A stretch of 63,855 nucleotides of DNA from Bacillota bacterium (GTDB lineage: Bacteria; Bacillota; Clostridia; Peptostreptococcales; Anaerovoracaceae), in the NCBI GenBank assembly GCA_029239605.1, contig JARBUO010000003.1, forward strand, positions 1-63,855. The letters run 5' to 3'. Each line of letters opens with the position of its first letter. Positions within the stretch are counted from its first letter, which is position 1. Under the pieces are notes generated by a model. The model saw only the letters and a program-made list of their open reading frames with translations, did no database searches and had not been told where the DNA came from. Shown in pieces: positions 24,891-34,032 of the stretch. The position numbers were made by a program, and so were the translations under genes.

Positions 24891-26003
24891 ATGAATCAAT
24901 TAAAAATAATATTATTTTCTTTATTTACTATAATCATTATGTCGGCCTTTGGATATTACAACTGCGTATTTGCCGACACCGGCGACGTTAAAATATATAT
25001 TGACGGGACCGCGGTTGATTTTCCGGACGTAAAGCCTTACATATTAAACGACAGGACATTCGTGCCGATAAGATTCATTTCAGAACAGCTCGGAGCTACC
25101 GTCAAATGGAATAGCAATACCAGTGAAATAACCATCGACAGTGACGATGACAGCATAAAACTGGTTATTGGTAGCACTGAAGTGATCAAAAATGGAGCTC
25201 TCAGTTCGATGGATGCAGTCCCGATGGTCACTGACGGCAGAACCATGGTCCCACTGAGATTTGTTTCGGAACAGTTCGGCGCAGCCGTCGATTGGGATGT
25301 TATTAATAATACCGTATTGATTACCACGGAGAAATCCAATCCGTTTCATACCGTTTATACTGTCCAAACGGGAGATACACTTTGGCAAATCGCTATGACA
25401 TATGGAGTTAGCCTGGAAGAAATATCAAAGGAAAATCCGGGATTGAATCCGGACAAGCTGACGATTGGTCAGCAACTTAATCTCCCTGGAATATCTGAAG
25501 CGAAAAAAACGGATTCATCATCAGAAGTGGACTCACCTAAGGTTCAGGCTGATACAACCAATACGGAAACCCCTGCAGTATCGAGAGGCGGAGGCAGAAT
25601 GGCATCACTAAATGGTACGGCAGATGAATTCATTGAATACGCGAAAGAATATCTCGGTGTTCCATATGTCTATGGCGGTGCAACACCAGACGGATTTGAT
25701 TGCTCTGGTTTTACACAGTATGTAGCAGCATATTTCGAAGGGTACCTTCCCCATTCAGCGAGCGAACAATATCACTACGGTATCAGCATAGAAAAGGAAG
25801 CGCTAAAGCCGGGTGATTTGGTCTTCTTTGAAACCGCTGACGATTCAAACGAGATTGGTCATGTCGGAATCTACATCGGCGACGGGAAATTTATCCATGC
25901 TCCCCAGTCAGGCGGAAGCGTAGAAATCAGCAATTTGTCAAACGTCTATTTTGACAAACACTACTTCGGGGCAATAAGAATGGACATTAAAGATGCAAAA
26001 TAG
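24891..26003 (+). CDS. Secreted NlpC/P60 peptidase with copper-amine-oxidase-N and LysM domains
   Basis: This 370-residue protein has a signal peptide followed by a copper-amine-oxidase N-terminal-like domain (about 30-145, containing NDRTFVPIRFISEQLGA and GRTMVPLRFVSEQFGA). A LysM domain follows (about 155-205, YTVQTGDTLWQIA), then a linker and a C-terminal NlpC/P60 domain with catalytic C271 (FDCSGF) and H324 (GHVGIYIG). It is predicted to cleave peptidoglycan stem peptides at the cell surface. ATG 24891 follows AGGAG by 10 nt. Two other proteins in this window share the N-terminal domain. Confidence 0.88.
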   Translation: MNQLKIILFSLFTIIIMSAFGYYNCVFADTGDVKIYIDGTAVDFPDVKPYILNDRTFVPIRFISEQLGATVKWNSNTSEITIDSDDDSIKLVIGSTEVIKNGALSSMDAVPMVTDGRTMVPLRFVSEQFGAAVDWDVINNTVLITTEKSNPFHTVYTVQTGDTLWQIAMTYGVSLEEISKENPGLNPDKLTIGQQLNLPGISEAKKTDSSSEVDSPKVQADTTNTETPAVSRGGGRMASLNGTADEFIEYAKEYLGVPYVYGGATPDGFDCSGFTQYVAAYFEGYLPHSASEQYHYGISIEKEALKPGDLVFFETADDSNEIGHVGIYIGDGKFIHAPQSGGSVEISNLSNVYFDKHYFGAIRMDIKDAK

Positions 26004-26036
26004 TTTGTGATCTCCTTGTTTAAATAGATTTCAACA

Positions 26037-26200
26037 GAGCATTAACCATAAACTCAACGAAAGTTCAATGTTTCTTGAGCATTCTAGCATCAATTTTCGA
26101 CTGGAACGGATTTTATTGAAATATCCATAGAGGTAAAGCTTAAAAGAAGCTTGGGATCATAAGAAGGCCGTCCGGTTTGGGCTGGTTTCGTCTTAATAAA
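26037..26200 (-). pseudogene. Degenerate IS1182-like transposase fragment
   Basis: Reading the minus strand gives TKPAQTGRPSYDPKLLL in one frame and then, after a one-base frameshift, LYLYGYFNKIRSSRKL followed by ECSRNIEL. This is the conserved N-terminal block of IS1182-type transposases (GRPxYDPxxLLKLYLYGYxNxIRSSRKLExEC). Both ends are missing and the frame is broken, so it is a fossil of an insertion sequence. Confidence 0.75.
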
Positions 26201-26248
26201 CCCTAAATTTTGCATATTGGGCAGGGGCTTTAAGGACGGTCTGACCAA

Positions 26249-26290
26249 TAAAAATATGACGTAACTTTGCTACGTCATATTTTTATTTTT
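26249..26290. terminator. 15-bp palindromic hairpin with T-rich tail
   Basis: TAAAAATATGACGTA (26249-26263) pairs perfectly with TACGTCATATTTTTA (26271-26285) around a 7-nt loop. T-rich flanks on both strands fit a bidirectional terminator, though it could also be the end of the decayed insertion sequence. Confidence 0.6.
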
Positions 26291-26434
26291 GAAAGAGAAG
26301 GTACTTGAACCCGCAAGGGCTTCGATAACATTGTGTTTTATAGAAACATTTAGTATAATTGGTTAAAAGTAGGCAAATGAACATCCATGCAATATAAATT
26401 ATAATGTGAAACGGAGTAATTGAAAGGAGAGAAA

Positions 26435-27355
26435 ATGAGAAAAGATTGGAAAAAGGCTTTCGCCTGTGTTCTAATGATTGCCATGCTGATTGCCATGTCA
26501 ACGTCTCTTGTTTTTGCCGCAAGTCAGATTCAGATTATTAATCAAGGCAGCTTTCTGAAGTTTGAGGTCCCGCCACAGACTATCAATGGTCGAACGATGG
26601 TTCCTATGCGTGAAATCTTTGAAAATGTTTTCGGCTGTTCTGTGGAATGGAATGCTGCGGAGAAGAGCATTACGGCAGTATATTCGGATGAGATGCCGAT
26701 AACGATTCAAATGAAAATCGATGATAAAACAATGTATGTGAATGGAAAAGCTACGCTCATCGATGTGCCGCCTCAGATCGTGTCAGGCAGAACATTAGTC
26801 CCGCTTAAGGCAATTTCGGGCAGTCTTGGAGTAGGCATTGGATATGACAGTGCCCGAAACATTGTCGTATTGGGGGTAGCTACAGATAATCCACAGGAAG
26901 TGCTGGCTGTTGATGCGCAAGATCATACTGATGCCTCGTTAGATCAATTAACAACACCAAAAACAGATATGTACGGTGATATTGATCTTTCAAAGCTGTA
27001 TACAGTGACATCTTCTGTTGAAGGATATATGTATGAGGTAAAAGGACATCCCTATGAAGGGCAGTATCGTGTTTTCTTAAATATGACAAGAAATGGATCG
27101 ATCGTCTCACAAAATGTGTCGGTTCAAAAATTGAATATGCCAAATATGAACAACAAAATAACTTGGACTGATACAAACGGTATGACTTATACGAATACTC
27201 TCAGCACACTTTATGACCTGTTTCCCCTTCTGGAAATAACAAATGGGAGTGCTTGGTGTCTCAAGACCTTTGGAGATGTCTATCGTGAATATCAGGATAT
27301 CCCCAGCGTCGAATTGTCGGATGCAGTTACTCGTTATGCTAATAAGAACATGTAA
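26435..27355 (+). CDS. Secreted protein with copper-amine-oxidase-N domain
   Basis: This 306-residue protein has a cleavable signal peptide (ending near SLVFAAS). It contains two copies of the beta-rich motif typical of Cu_amine_oxidN1 domains, GRTMVPMREIFENVFGCSVEW and GRTLVPLKAISGSLGVGIGY. The C-terminal half (about 170-306) is a domain I do not recognise, containing GDIDLSKLYTVTSSVEGYMYEV. These domains are found on surface proteins of Clostridia and do not by themselves imply oxidase activity. AAAGGAG precedes ATG 26435. Confidence 0.75.
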   Translation: MRKDWKKAFACVLMIAMLIAMSTSLVFAASQIQIINQGSFLKFEVPPQTINGRTMVPMREIFENVFGCSVEWNAAEKSITAVYSDEMPITIQMKIDDKTMYVNGKATLIDVPPQIVSGRTLVPLKAISGSLGVGIGYDSARNIVVLGVATDNPQEVLAVDAQDHTDASLDQLTTPKTDMYGDIDLSKLYTVTSSVEGYMYEVKGHPYEGQYRVFLNMTRNGSIVSQNVSVQKLNMPNMNNKITWTDTNGMTYTNTLSTLYDLFPLLEITNGSAWCLKTFGDVYREYQDIPSVELSDAVTRYANKNM

Positions 27356-27461
27356 TTTTATCACTATGCTCAGATAATTAGGTTTGAAATTAAATTATGT
27401 ATGAGTAAAGGTTCGACTCATCTAGATTGTTGGGCTGATATTCAAATCTCGTACCCTTCAC

Positions 27462-27503
27462 AAAAGAAAAGAGATATCACTTACGTGGTATCTCTTTTCT
27501 TTT
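27462..27503. terminator. Bidirectional terminator
   Basis: AAAAGAAAAGAGATA (27462-27476) pairs with TATCTCTTTTCTTTT (27489-27503), extended inside by ATCAC/GTGGT. A and T runs on both sides allow termination on either strand. Confidence 0.8.
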
Positions 27504-27532
27504 TCGTTCAAGGGGAGAAGGGACTTGAACGG

Positions 27533-27557
27533 AAAACAGCATGGTATGCTGTTTTTT
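27533..27557 (+). terminator. Perfect 10-bp hairpin with T6 tail
   Basis: AAAACAGCAT-GGT-ATGCTGTTTT followed by T. It immediately precedes the structured element at 27559. Confidence 0.6.
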
Positions 27558-27558
27558 A

Positions 27559-27651
27559 GCTTGATGGTCCAAACCTGTTGAACGGGCAGGATCAGAACGA
27601 CAGGTGCGACCAACGGGAACAGCTGCGGAGTCCCGTTGGCCGCCATCAAGC
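27559..27651. other. Compact GC-rich three-way-junction element
   Basis: GCTTGATGG (27559-27567) pairs with CCATCAAGC (27643-27651). Inside are ACCTGT/ACAGGT (27573-27578 with 27600-27605) and CCAACGGGA/TCCCGTTGG (27610-27618 with 27631-27639). The block is much GC-richer than the AT-rich flanks. It may be a small structured RNA, a mobile-element recombination site or a MITE; I cannot assign it. Confidence 0.45.
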
Positions 27652-27742
27652 GATAATTAAAGTTTAAAAAGCGTGAGTATAACTTAAAATATCGGTTACA
27701 TATAAAATAACGAATTTTATTTTATATGAAAGTGGTGGTACT

Positions 27743-29566
27743 TTGAATTCTTTTACACAATCGATAACAAAAATTTTCGGAGGAGCAGTCAGGGCCTTTG
27801 AGACATTCCCTGCTGCTATCTTAAGCGCCTTGGCCTTTGCTATTGTAACCGTGATTAGGATACAACTTGATTGGTCAGTGCAAGAGTCTTATAACTTTCT
27901 GTTCAATTGCCTGCATTGGGCCTTTGCATTCGGAGCAGTGTTCAGTATGGCTGCGATAACGATAGCCCAAAGCCGCTTTAACAATAAAAACGCATTTCTA
28001 ACTGCAAACCTGATTGGCGCCGCGGTTACGGTCATAGCCTTTCTGATGCTTTACTTTTTTGGAGAAGCAGATACAGATACTACAGCACGCTATGCAATCA
28101 TTTCAACGCTGGCTGCAGCTCGTGTCGGAGCCGCTATCATAGTTAGTTTTCTTGTTTTTATCGTCATAGCAGCTTATCCAAAAGAGCAGTCTGATTTTGC
28201 ACGCTCCTTTTTCATGACGCATAAGGCATTATTCATTGCTTTGATTTATGGGATCGTAATAATGGCAGGTGCATCAGGAGTAGCTGGTGCAGTCCAAGCC
28301 CTTCTTTATCATGAAATGAGCGGAAAAGTCTACATGTATCTTGTAACCTTAGCTGGTTTTCTGGCATTCACAATCTTTTTAGGATATTTTCCGGATGCTC
28401 GTAAAGGAGTCATGGATGAACATCGTGAAATCGCACAGAAACAACCACGTTTTATTGAGATTCTCTTAAGCTATATTATCATTCCGATCCTATTAGCATT
28501 AACTGTGGTGCTCTTCTTATGGTCTGGCCGGACAATATTGACAGGTACATGGCCGGAATTTGTTCAACTTGCTGGAATTGCAACAGCTTATTCATCGATC
28601 GGGTTATGGCTTCATATTATGGTTACGCATCATGAGTCTGGACTCGCAAAATTCTATCGACGGTTTTATCCATTTGCAGCACTGATCATTCTTGCTTTTG
28701 AAGCCTGGGCATTATCCGTACAATTAGGGAAATTTGGACTTAAAACCACTGAATATTGGTTTATTCTTGTCTGGGTCATTGCTGTTATCGCTGCAATTCT
28801 GTTACTTATATTAAAAGCGAAAGCCCATCACCTTATCATAGCATTGATATCCACTGTGGCTGTTTTTTCAGTCTTACCGTTTGTGGGTTATCATAGTTTG
28901 CCCGTTACCGCACAGGTTAACCGTCTTGAAAAGCTGCTAAGCAGTCAGGGAATGCTTGAAAACAACAAGCTGATTCCGGCAGCTGCAGAACCTGCATTGT
29001 CTGTACGTGAATCAATCACAGATACAGTTTACTACCTTGCGTATGCAGAGGATGCAAAATTTCCGAGCTGGTTCAATAAGAACTTAAAAGAGCATGATGT
29101 ATTCAAAACAGAGTTTGGATTTGAACCTGTATGGCCGAATTCGAATGGTGGAGCGGTGGATTACCTTGGAACATCACTGCACTTAAAATCAGATGCGACC
29201 GATATCAGCGATTATAAATGGGGGATTCATTTACAGGGAGACACGGCAAAAATCATAGAGGATGAAGGTGTTTATACAATCGATTGGAAAATTGATCCAG
29301 ACGGCATCCCTACATTGAAGGTCAGCCTGGATGACCGCGTTGTCCTTGAGAAGGATATGAACGGCTACATCGATGAAATAACCGCCAAATTTCCTCCAGG
29401 CCGGCAAACAGGGCCAATAGAAGTATCCCTCGAAGATATGAGTCTTAGACTAGAAAACCAAGAGGTAGCGGTGCTTTTGATCTTTAATAATATTCAAATC
29501 AATGTAGATCCTCTTGGAGATCGTATCAATTATTGGATGGACCTGGATATGATATATCTGAAATAG
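27743..29566 (+). CDS. DUF4153 domain membrane protein
   Basis: This 607-residue protein has about twelve membrane segments in its first 400 residues, in the DUF4153 pattern (LLSYIIIPILLALTVVLFLW, then VTHHESGLAKFYRRFYPFAALIILAFEAW). A soluble C-terminal part of about 200 residues (NRLEKLLSSQGMLENNKLIP onward) is probably extracytoplasmic. Function is unknown. The apparent start is TTG at 27743 with a weak AAGTGGTGG upstream; no better start exists before the first membrane segment. It is convergent with helD. Confidence 0.75.
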   Translation: MNSFTQSITKIFGGAVRAFETFPAAILSALAFAIVTVIRIQLDWSVQESYNFLFNCLHWAFAFGAVFSMAAITIAQSRFNNKNAFLTANLIGAAVTVIAFLMLYFFGEADTDTTARYAIISTLAAARVGAAIIVSFLVFIVIAAYPKEQSDFARSFFMTHKALFIALIYGIVIMAGASGVAGAVQALLYHEMSGKVYMYLVTLAGFLAFTIFLGYFPDARKGVMDEHREIAQKQPRFIEILLSYIIIPILLALTVVLFLWSGRTILTGTWPEFVQLAGIATAYSSIGLWLHIMVTHHESGLAKFYRRFYPFAALIILAFEAWALSVQLGKFGLKTTEYWFILVWVIAVIAAILLLILKAKAHHLIIALISTVAVFSVLPFVGYHSLPVTAQVNRLEKLLSSQGMLENNKLIPAAAEPALSVRESITDTVYYLAYAEDAKFPSWFNKNLKEHDVFKTEFGFEPVWPNSNGGAVDYLGTSLHLKSDATDISDYKWGIHLQGDTAKIIEDEGVYTIDWKIDPDGIPTLKVSLDDRVVLEKDMNGYIDEITAKFPPGRQTGPIEVSLEDMSLRLENQEVAVLLIFNNIQINVDPLGDRINYWMDLDMIYLK

Positions 29567-29620
29567 AGTTTCTATCATTATGTTTAATATGTGAAGTGAG
29601 CGTTCGACTTCTCTCAAATT

Positions 29621-29678
29621 TTCGGACAGAGAGGATTCAAGTATCATTTTTCCAAGCACAATACACAATCTGTCCGAA
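29621..29678. repeat. 10-bp inverted repeat downstream of the DUF4153 gene
   Basis: TTCGGACAGA (29621-29630) and TCTGTCCGAA (29669-29678) are exact complements 38 bp apart, next to a small TGTCC-GAAAA-GGACA hairpin. Function unknown. Confidence 0.5.
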
Positions 29679-29689
29679 AAGGACAAAAT

Positions 29690-29728
29690 AAAACGCTGAA
29701 GTATTGAAATTCAGCGTTTTTGTTTTTT
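29690..29728. terminator. Terminator between convergent DUF4153 and helD genes
   Basis: AAAACGCTGAA (29690-29700) pairs with TTCAGCGTTTT (29710-29720), followed by a T-rich tract on the plus strand. Confidence 0.85.
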
Positions 29729-29735
29729 CCTTTTA

Positions 29736-31796
29736 TTATGGAAGAATGAACTCGGTTTTCGTTCCATAATAGGTCAATTCCAATTTATGCATCGCTCTGG
29801 TACAAGCAACATATAGAAGGCTTCTGTCCATTTCTGTAGTATAACAATCATTTGAAACATTTGGTACAATGACTTGGTCATATTCCAATCCTTTTGACAT
29901 ATGTGCTGATGAAATGATAATTCCTTCCTTAAATTCACTGCTGGTGAAAGTCAAGAGCAGAATATCCTCGTGGACAGTTTTTATATCCTCATATAACTCG
30001 TTTGCCTGTTTCTGTGATTTGCAAATAATTCCGAGGGATCGATACCCGGATTGCTTGAAAATTTGGATTAGGTCCAGTATTTTATGAAATTGGTGGGCTT
30101 GCGAATGACAAGCACTTACACATGGTATCTCCCCATGCCGTTCGATAGGAATTAAATTTTTATTTTCCTGTATCCTTTGCGCAAAATGCGCAATCTCAAT
30201 TGTTGAACGATAACTTTTACATAATTCCGCACAATCGCAGTCTTTGAAAAAAGGCCGTATTTTTTCTGCTGAGGAAGAACTATATGGATTAACACTTTGA
30301 TTGCTGTCTCCTAAAATAGTCATTTTACAGGAGAACAGCTTGGCCAAGACTGCATATTGAATCGGGGTGTAATCCTGCATTTCATCGACCAACAAATGCT
30401 GTATTGATTTATAATCCTGTTCTACGCCATCAAAATGCATTTTAACATAGATGAAAGGGTAGACATCACAAAATTCGAATGTATTCCTTTGATGAAATTG
30501 AAAAAGATGCTCCTTATTGATATAGCGGTAGAAATTTTGATACAAAGAAATCGCTTTGGGATATCGAAACATTTTTAATATGTTGGCTCTCAATTGATTT
30601 ACAGTTTTAGAATCCGGTTTTTCTTCATAAACCATTCTATATTTTCCAATCATATCGTCTGCGATTTTCCTCAATCTTTGTTTGATGGGAAGTCTCTTAA
30701 GTGACCGATATCTTAAAAGTAAATCTGCCTTGGAAATGGAAAAGGCACCAAGCTTCAGGTCAATCGGGTCGAAATAGTGATCATCGGCATATTCAAGATA
30801 GGATTGGAGCTGCTCCACAAAATGATTCGTAGCTTTAAACTTGATTCGTGCAACCGCTTCGGTATTTTCTGTTTCCAGAAGACTTTCAATCTGTTCCGAA
30901 AAAGTTTGATAGCGGTATTTCTTATCCATGATGTCTGCGGCGATATCATCAAAGCCGCTTTCTAAAATGTTTTCTTCTCCCAATTCCGGCAATACATTTG
31001 AGATATAACTGCCAAATACTTTGTTCGGAGAAATAATCAGGATATTGTTGGATGTCAAGGTCTGTTTATACCGATATAGTAAAAAGGCCACTCGGTGCAA
31101 CGCGATGGAAGTTTTCCCCGAACCGGCGACACCTTGTATGATTAGTACCTTTGCCACTTCGTTTCGGATGATTTTATTTTGCTCTCTTTGAATGGTTGTT
31201 ACAATGTTCTTCATTTTTTCATCGGAATTTTGACTTAATTCCTTTTGAAGAATATCATCCCCAATATTAAGTGAGCTCTCAATCATATAATCCATTTGAC
31301 TTTGCCTGATCCGATATTGCCGCTTTAAGTTCAATGCACCTTCGATTCTTCCATCAGGGGCATTATAATAAGCCGGCCCTATTTCAAAATCGTAAAAAAT
31401 ACTTGATACCGGCGCACGCCAATCAAAGATAATATTATCGTAGCTCTCGGAATCTGAAAATCCATAGATTCCGATATAGAATACATCCTCATTTGAATTT
31501 TTACTGACGGCAAAATCAATTCTCCCGAAATAAGGGGATTGAATCAACTTTTGCAGTTTTTCCCGTTGTAAAACAGCCTTTTCACCAATCGCAATATTTT
31601 GGTATACGGCCATTCTGTTGGATGCTTTTTCTGCACTGTCAAATTGTGCTTGATTTTCATATATATATCGTTTGGCTTCTACTATTTCTTCGGAATAATG
31701 CGCTATTTTTTGTTCTATATTTTCAAATGCTGTCTGCAGCTTTTCCAATACCGCATCCAGATAGCTTCTTTCATCCATTTCCTGCGCGTTAAACAT
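29736..31796 (-). CDS. helD: HelD-type RNA polymerase recycling helicase (UvrD/Rep-like)
   Basis: This 686-residue superfamily 1 protein has an N-terminal coiled-coil arm (about 1-75), then DFAVSKNSNEDVFYIGIYGF, which is typical of HelD. Walker A is GVAGSGKTSIALHRVAFLLYR, followed by DEMQDYTPIQYAVL (motif II), LGDSNQSVNPYSSS and a C-terminal HMSKGLEYDQVIVPNVSND with CTRAMHKL. HelD removes stalled RNA polymerase from DNA in Gram-positive bacteria. A GAGGAGAT ribosome-binding site precedes the start. The gene lies alone on the minus strand. Confidence 0.88.
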   Translation of the reverse strand: MFNAQEMDERSYLDAVLEKLQTAFENIEQKIAHYSEEIVEAKRYIYENQAQFDSAEKASNRMAVYQNIAIGEKAVLQREKLQKLIQSPYFGRIDFAVSKNSNEDVFYIGIYGFSDSESYDNIIFDWRAPVSSIFYDFEIGPAYYNAPDGRIEGALNLKRQYRIRQSQMDYMIESSLNIGDDILQKELSQNSDEKMKNIVTTIQREQNKIIRNEVAKVLIIQGVAGSGKTSIALHRVAFLLYRYKQTLTSNNILIISPNKVFGSYISNVLPELGEENILESGFDDIAADIMDKKYRYQTFSEQIESLLETENTEAVARIKFKATNHFVEQLQSYLEYADDHYFDPIDLKLGAFSISKADLLLRYRSLKRLPIKQRLRKIADDMIGKYRMVYEEKPDSKTVNQLRANILKMFRYPKAISLYQNFYRYINKEHLFQFHQRNTFEFCDVYPFIYVKMHFDGVEQDYKSIQHLLVDEMQDYTPIQYAVLAKLFSCKMTILGDSNQSVNPYSSSSAEKIRPFFKDCDCAELCKSYRSTIEIAHFAQRIQENKNLIPIERHGEIPCVSACHSQAHQFHKILDLIQIFKQSGYRSLGIICKSQKQANELYEDIKTVHEDILLLTFTSSEFKEGIIISSAHMSKGLEYDQVIVPNVSNDCYTTEMDRSLLYVACTRAMHKLELTYYGTKTEFILP

Positions 31797-32028
31797 AGAT
31801 TGATCTCCTCTGATTCTGCTCGGTTCGATTTCGTTACATTACAAGTATAAATGAAAACTTGAATAATAAAAGACTTTTCTTTCGACTGTACGCTCTCCAA
31901 ATTTTCTGATGGAGGGGGAGCAGGGGCGAGCTGATCTCAGATGTCCAATAATTCAATAGAAACATATTGAATTATTGGATACCAGGACGTAATATATAAA
32001 GGAATAAGTAGATTTTATATTTTGTGGG

Positions 32029-32329
32029 GTGAGCGTATTAATAATAGAAAAATTTATATCGATTTTTTTGGTAGTTATTGTATTAATTATTTTTGCTTTG
32101 AATGAAAGTCTAATCGTACGTTACTATGAAGTTGAAAGCAATAAGATAAAAGATAAAGTAAAACAAATGATACTAGGATATGGTATTACGCCCTGAATAT
32201 ATTGATATGTATCTTCAATATGAATTCGATTTAATTTTATCTGGTCACGCACATGGTGGTCAGTGGGGAATTCCAAGAATCTTCAATCCCCCGGAACTTG
32301 TGATTGTCGATATCCTTCCTGCAAGCTGA
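32029..32329 (+). pseudogene. Metallophosphoesterase remnant
   Basis: A GTG-started frame encodes a membrane anchor and FALNESLIVRYYEVESNKIKDKVK, then ends at a stop. A shifted frame then reads YEFDLILSGHAHGGQWGIPRIFN before another stop. SGHAHGGQW is the hallmark C-terminal metal site of YkuE/YaeI-type calcineurin-like phosphoesterases. The central catalytic region between these pieces, normally well over 100 residues, is missing, and the C-terminus is cut short. Confidence 0.8.
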
Positions 32330-32347
32330 TATAGAGGTTTCAAAACT

Positions 32348-32623
32348 ATGAAAATAAATAGAGTGTTGCTTATAAGATCGGTTCTGATCACTGTGGTAAG
32401 TTTGTTATTACCTTTTAGAGTCTTAGAAAACGAAATGCAATTAGGATACCCATTAAGTTTTTTAACAATCTTCAAAAGTACCTTTGCCTTCGTCAATACA
32501 GGGTGGCATCCAACAATACTTAAATTAATCTCAATTAATTTATTTACATTTTGTGTTGATGTTGCAGCGATCTATATTTTGATGGTCGTGCTTGTAAAAA
32601 TAAGAAAAAAACAGATTCAATAG
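32348..32623 (+). CDS. Small membrane protein, unknown function
   Basis: This 91-residue protein has two predicted membrane helices (near residues 6-24 and 60-83) and a basic C-terminus (KIRKKQIQ). The segment between them contains GYPLSFLTIF and NTGWHPTILK. I recognise no family. It sits 18 nt after the metallophosphoesterase remnant, with AGAGG upstream, and may originally have been co-transcribed with that gene. Confidence 0.5.
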   Translation: MKINRVLLIRSVLITVVSLLLPFRVLENEMQLGYPLSFLTIFKSTFAFVNTGWHPTILKLISINLFTFCVDVAAIYILMVVLVKIRKKQIQ

Positions 32624-32908
32624 ATTAGTTTTAAAACCTGATCGCCCATTTTTCTTTATGGTCGAGGGCAACAAGTTTCACATGCCGATTTTTATTGGTG
32701 TTTTAAACGATGTGAAATGATGAATTGGCGATTCGAGGTTTGAATATGCTGAGGTATTTTTGCGATTTTGGTGTATGTGAAACCAGGGATAGTGAAGTAA
32801 TTGATACCATGTGTCAGCATTTTATGATATTATGATAAGGCGTCGGGATAATATCACGTCGGAAGTACAGATTAACATAGAGGAAATAATCGTTTACAGG
32901 AGAGTGGA

Positions 32909-33460
32909 ATGACCGGAACCCGAAAGAAATTCGTTATATTTTTAATCGTTTTACTATTCGCAGCATTTGCTGCAAAGACAGCCATCAATCATGTTTATCC
33001 TGTTGGATATAAAGACTATATTATAAAATATTCCAGAGAATATGATATCGACCCTTATCTTTTAACGGCGATCATTAAGGTGGAAAGCAGATTTGACAAG
33101 AATGCTACATCACATAAAGGAGCCATCGGCCTGATGCAGCTCATGGAGCCTACCGCATTTTGGATCGCGGAGTCCATGGGGGATGAAAACTTCACAGTCG
33201 ACGATCTTTATGATCCGGAAACAAATATAAAAATGGGAGCATGGTACTTCAACAACATTCGGAGTGAATTCGGATATACTGAGCTTGTTCTCGCCGCTTA
33301 TAACGCGGGCCGGGGCAATGTGGCAAGCTGGATAGATGACTCGATCATCGCCCGTGATGGGACGGATTGCAGCGGGATACCATACAATGAAACGAGAAAA
33401 TATATCGAAAAGGTTCTGTCAAATCAGGATATCTACAGAATCCTTTATGATCTCAGCTAA
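32909..33460 (+). CDS. Lytic transglycosylase (SLT domain)
   Basis: This 183-residue protein has one N-terminal membrane segment (8-24) and a goose-lysozyme-like SLT domain. The domain has ITAIIKVESRFD-type context (LLTAIIKVESRFD, catalytic E59), HKGAIGLMQLMEPTAFW, DPETNIKMGAWYF and VLAAYNAGRGNVASW. It cleaves the glycan backbone of peptidoglycan outside the membrane, probably in growth or sporulation. CAGGAGAG precedes the ATG. A terminator follows. Confidence 0.92.
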   Translation: MTGTRKKFVIFLIVLLFAAFAAKTAINHVYPVGYKDYIIKYSREYDIDPYLLTAIIKVESRFDKNATSHKGAIGLMQLMEPTAFWIAESMGDENFTVDDLYDPETNIKMGAWYFNNIRSEFGYTELVLAAYNAGRGNVASWIDDSIIARDGTDCSGIPYNETRKYIEKVLSNQDIYRILYDLS

Positions 33461-33477
33461 TATTCATAATGCAAGCG

Positions 33478-33510
33478 AAAGAGATAGGCTCATCCCTATC
33501 TTTTTTCTTT
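33478..33510 (+). terminator. Terminator after the lytic transglycosylase gene
   Basis: AGATAGG (33482-33488) pairs with CCTATCT (33495-33501), flanked by A and T runs. Confidence 0.8.
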
Positions 33511-33614
33511 TAGCCGGTTATACGGGTACCATCGAGTTATGCAGAACCAAAATTTACTAACTATATTTCCTGGAATATCGGTCATATTAATCATTACAAA
33601 GGAGGTGATTATAA

Positions 33615-33821
33615 ATGGCAAGTACAAATAGCCCTGTAAAACCAAATGCAAAAAATGGATTAAACAACATGAAAACTGAAATCGCTAATGAACTCGGCCT
33701 GTTTAATTATGATTCCACAGATAAGGGGAATTTAACAGCTAGACAGAATGGATATGTTGGCGGTTATATGACAAGAAGACTCGTTGAGATGGCAGAACAG
33801 CAGCTCTCCGGCAAATTCTAA
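33615..33821 (+). CDS. Alpha/beta-type small acid-soluble spore protein (SASP)
   Basis: This 68-residue protein contains the SASP core LNNMKTEIANELGLFNYDST, then KGNLTARQNGYVGGYMTRRLVEMAEQQL. These spore proteins coat DNA in the endospore core and protect it from UV and heat; the germination protease site lies in the TEIANELG region. A strong AGGAGGTGAT ribosome-binding site precedes the ATG. It is direct evidence that the organism, or its recent ancestor, forms endospores. Confidence 0.97.
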   Translation: MASTNSPVKPNAKNGLNNMKTEIANELGLFNYDSTDKGNLTARQNGYVGGYMTRRLVEMAEQQLSGKF

Positions 33822-33838
33822 AAATAAAAATATTAACA

Positions 33839-33877
33839 TTGAGACATCCTTTCAATAAGGGTGTCTCAAATTTTTTT
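33839..33877 (+). terminator. Terminator of the SASP gene
   Basis: TTGAGACATCCTT pairs with AAGGGTGTCTCAA over 13 pairs (one G-U) around TCAAT, followed by a T-tract. Confidence 0.92.
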
Positions 33878-34032
33878 ATCGTAAGCAAATGTGTTTCCAC
33901 TTGCTATTTTATTTTTGTAACATTTCTATTTCAGTCGTATTACCTTTTGATTATAGAAATAGATTTTTGTCGAATCCTCTGATATAATCTGGAAGAGTAT
34001 CATTATGGTTTGCATAACAAAAGGGGGGTTTT

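Noticed and set aside
27506..27531. tRNA 3' fragment or att site (GTTCAAGTCCCTTC on the minus strand, as in tRNA-Leu)
   Set aside because: Only 14 nt match, the T-stem cannot form, and the orientation is inverted relative to tRNA-Leu, which does not fit integrase att repeats.
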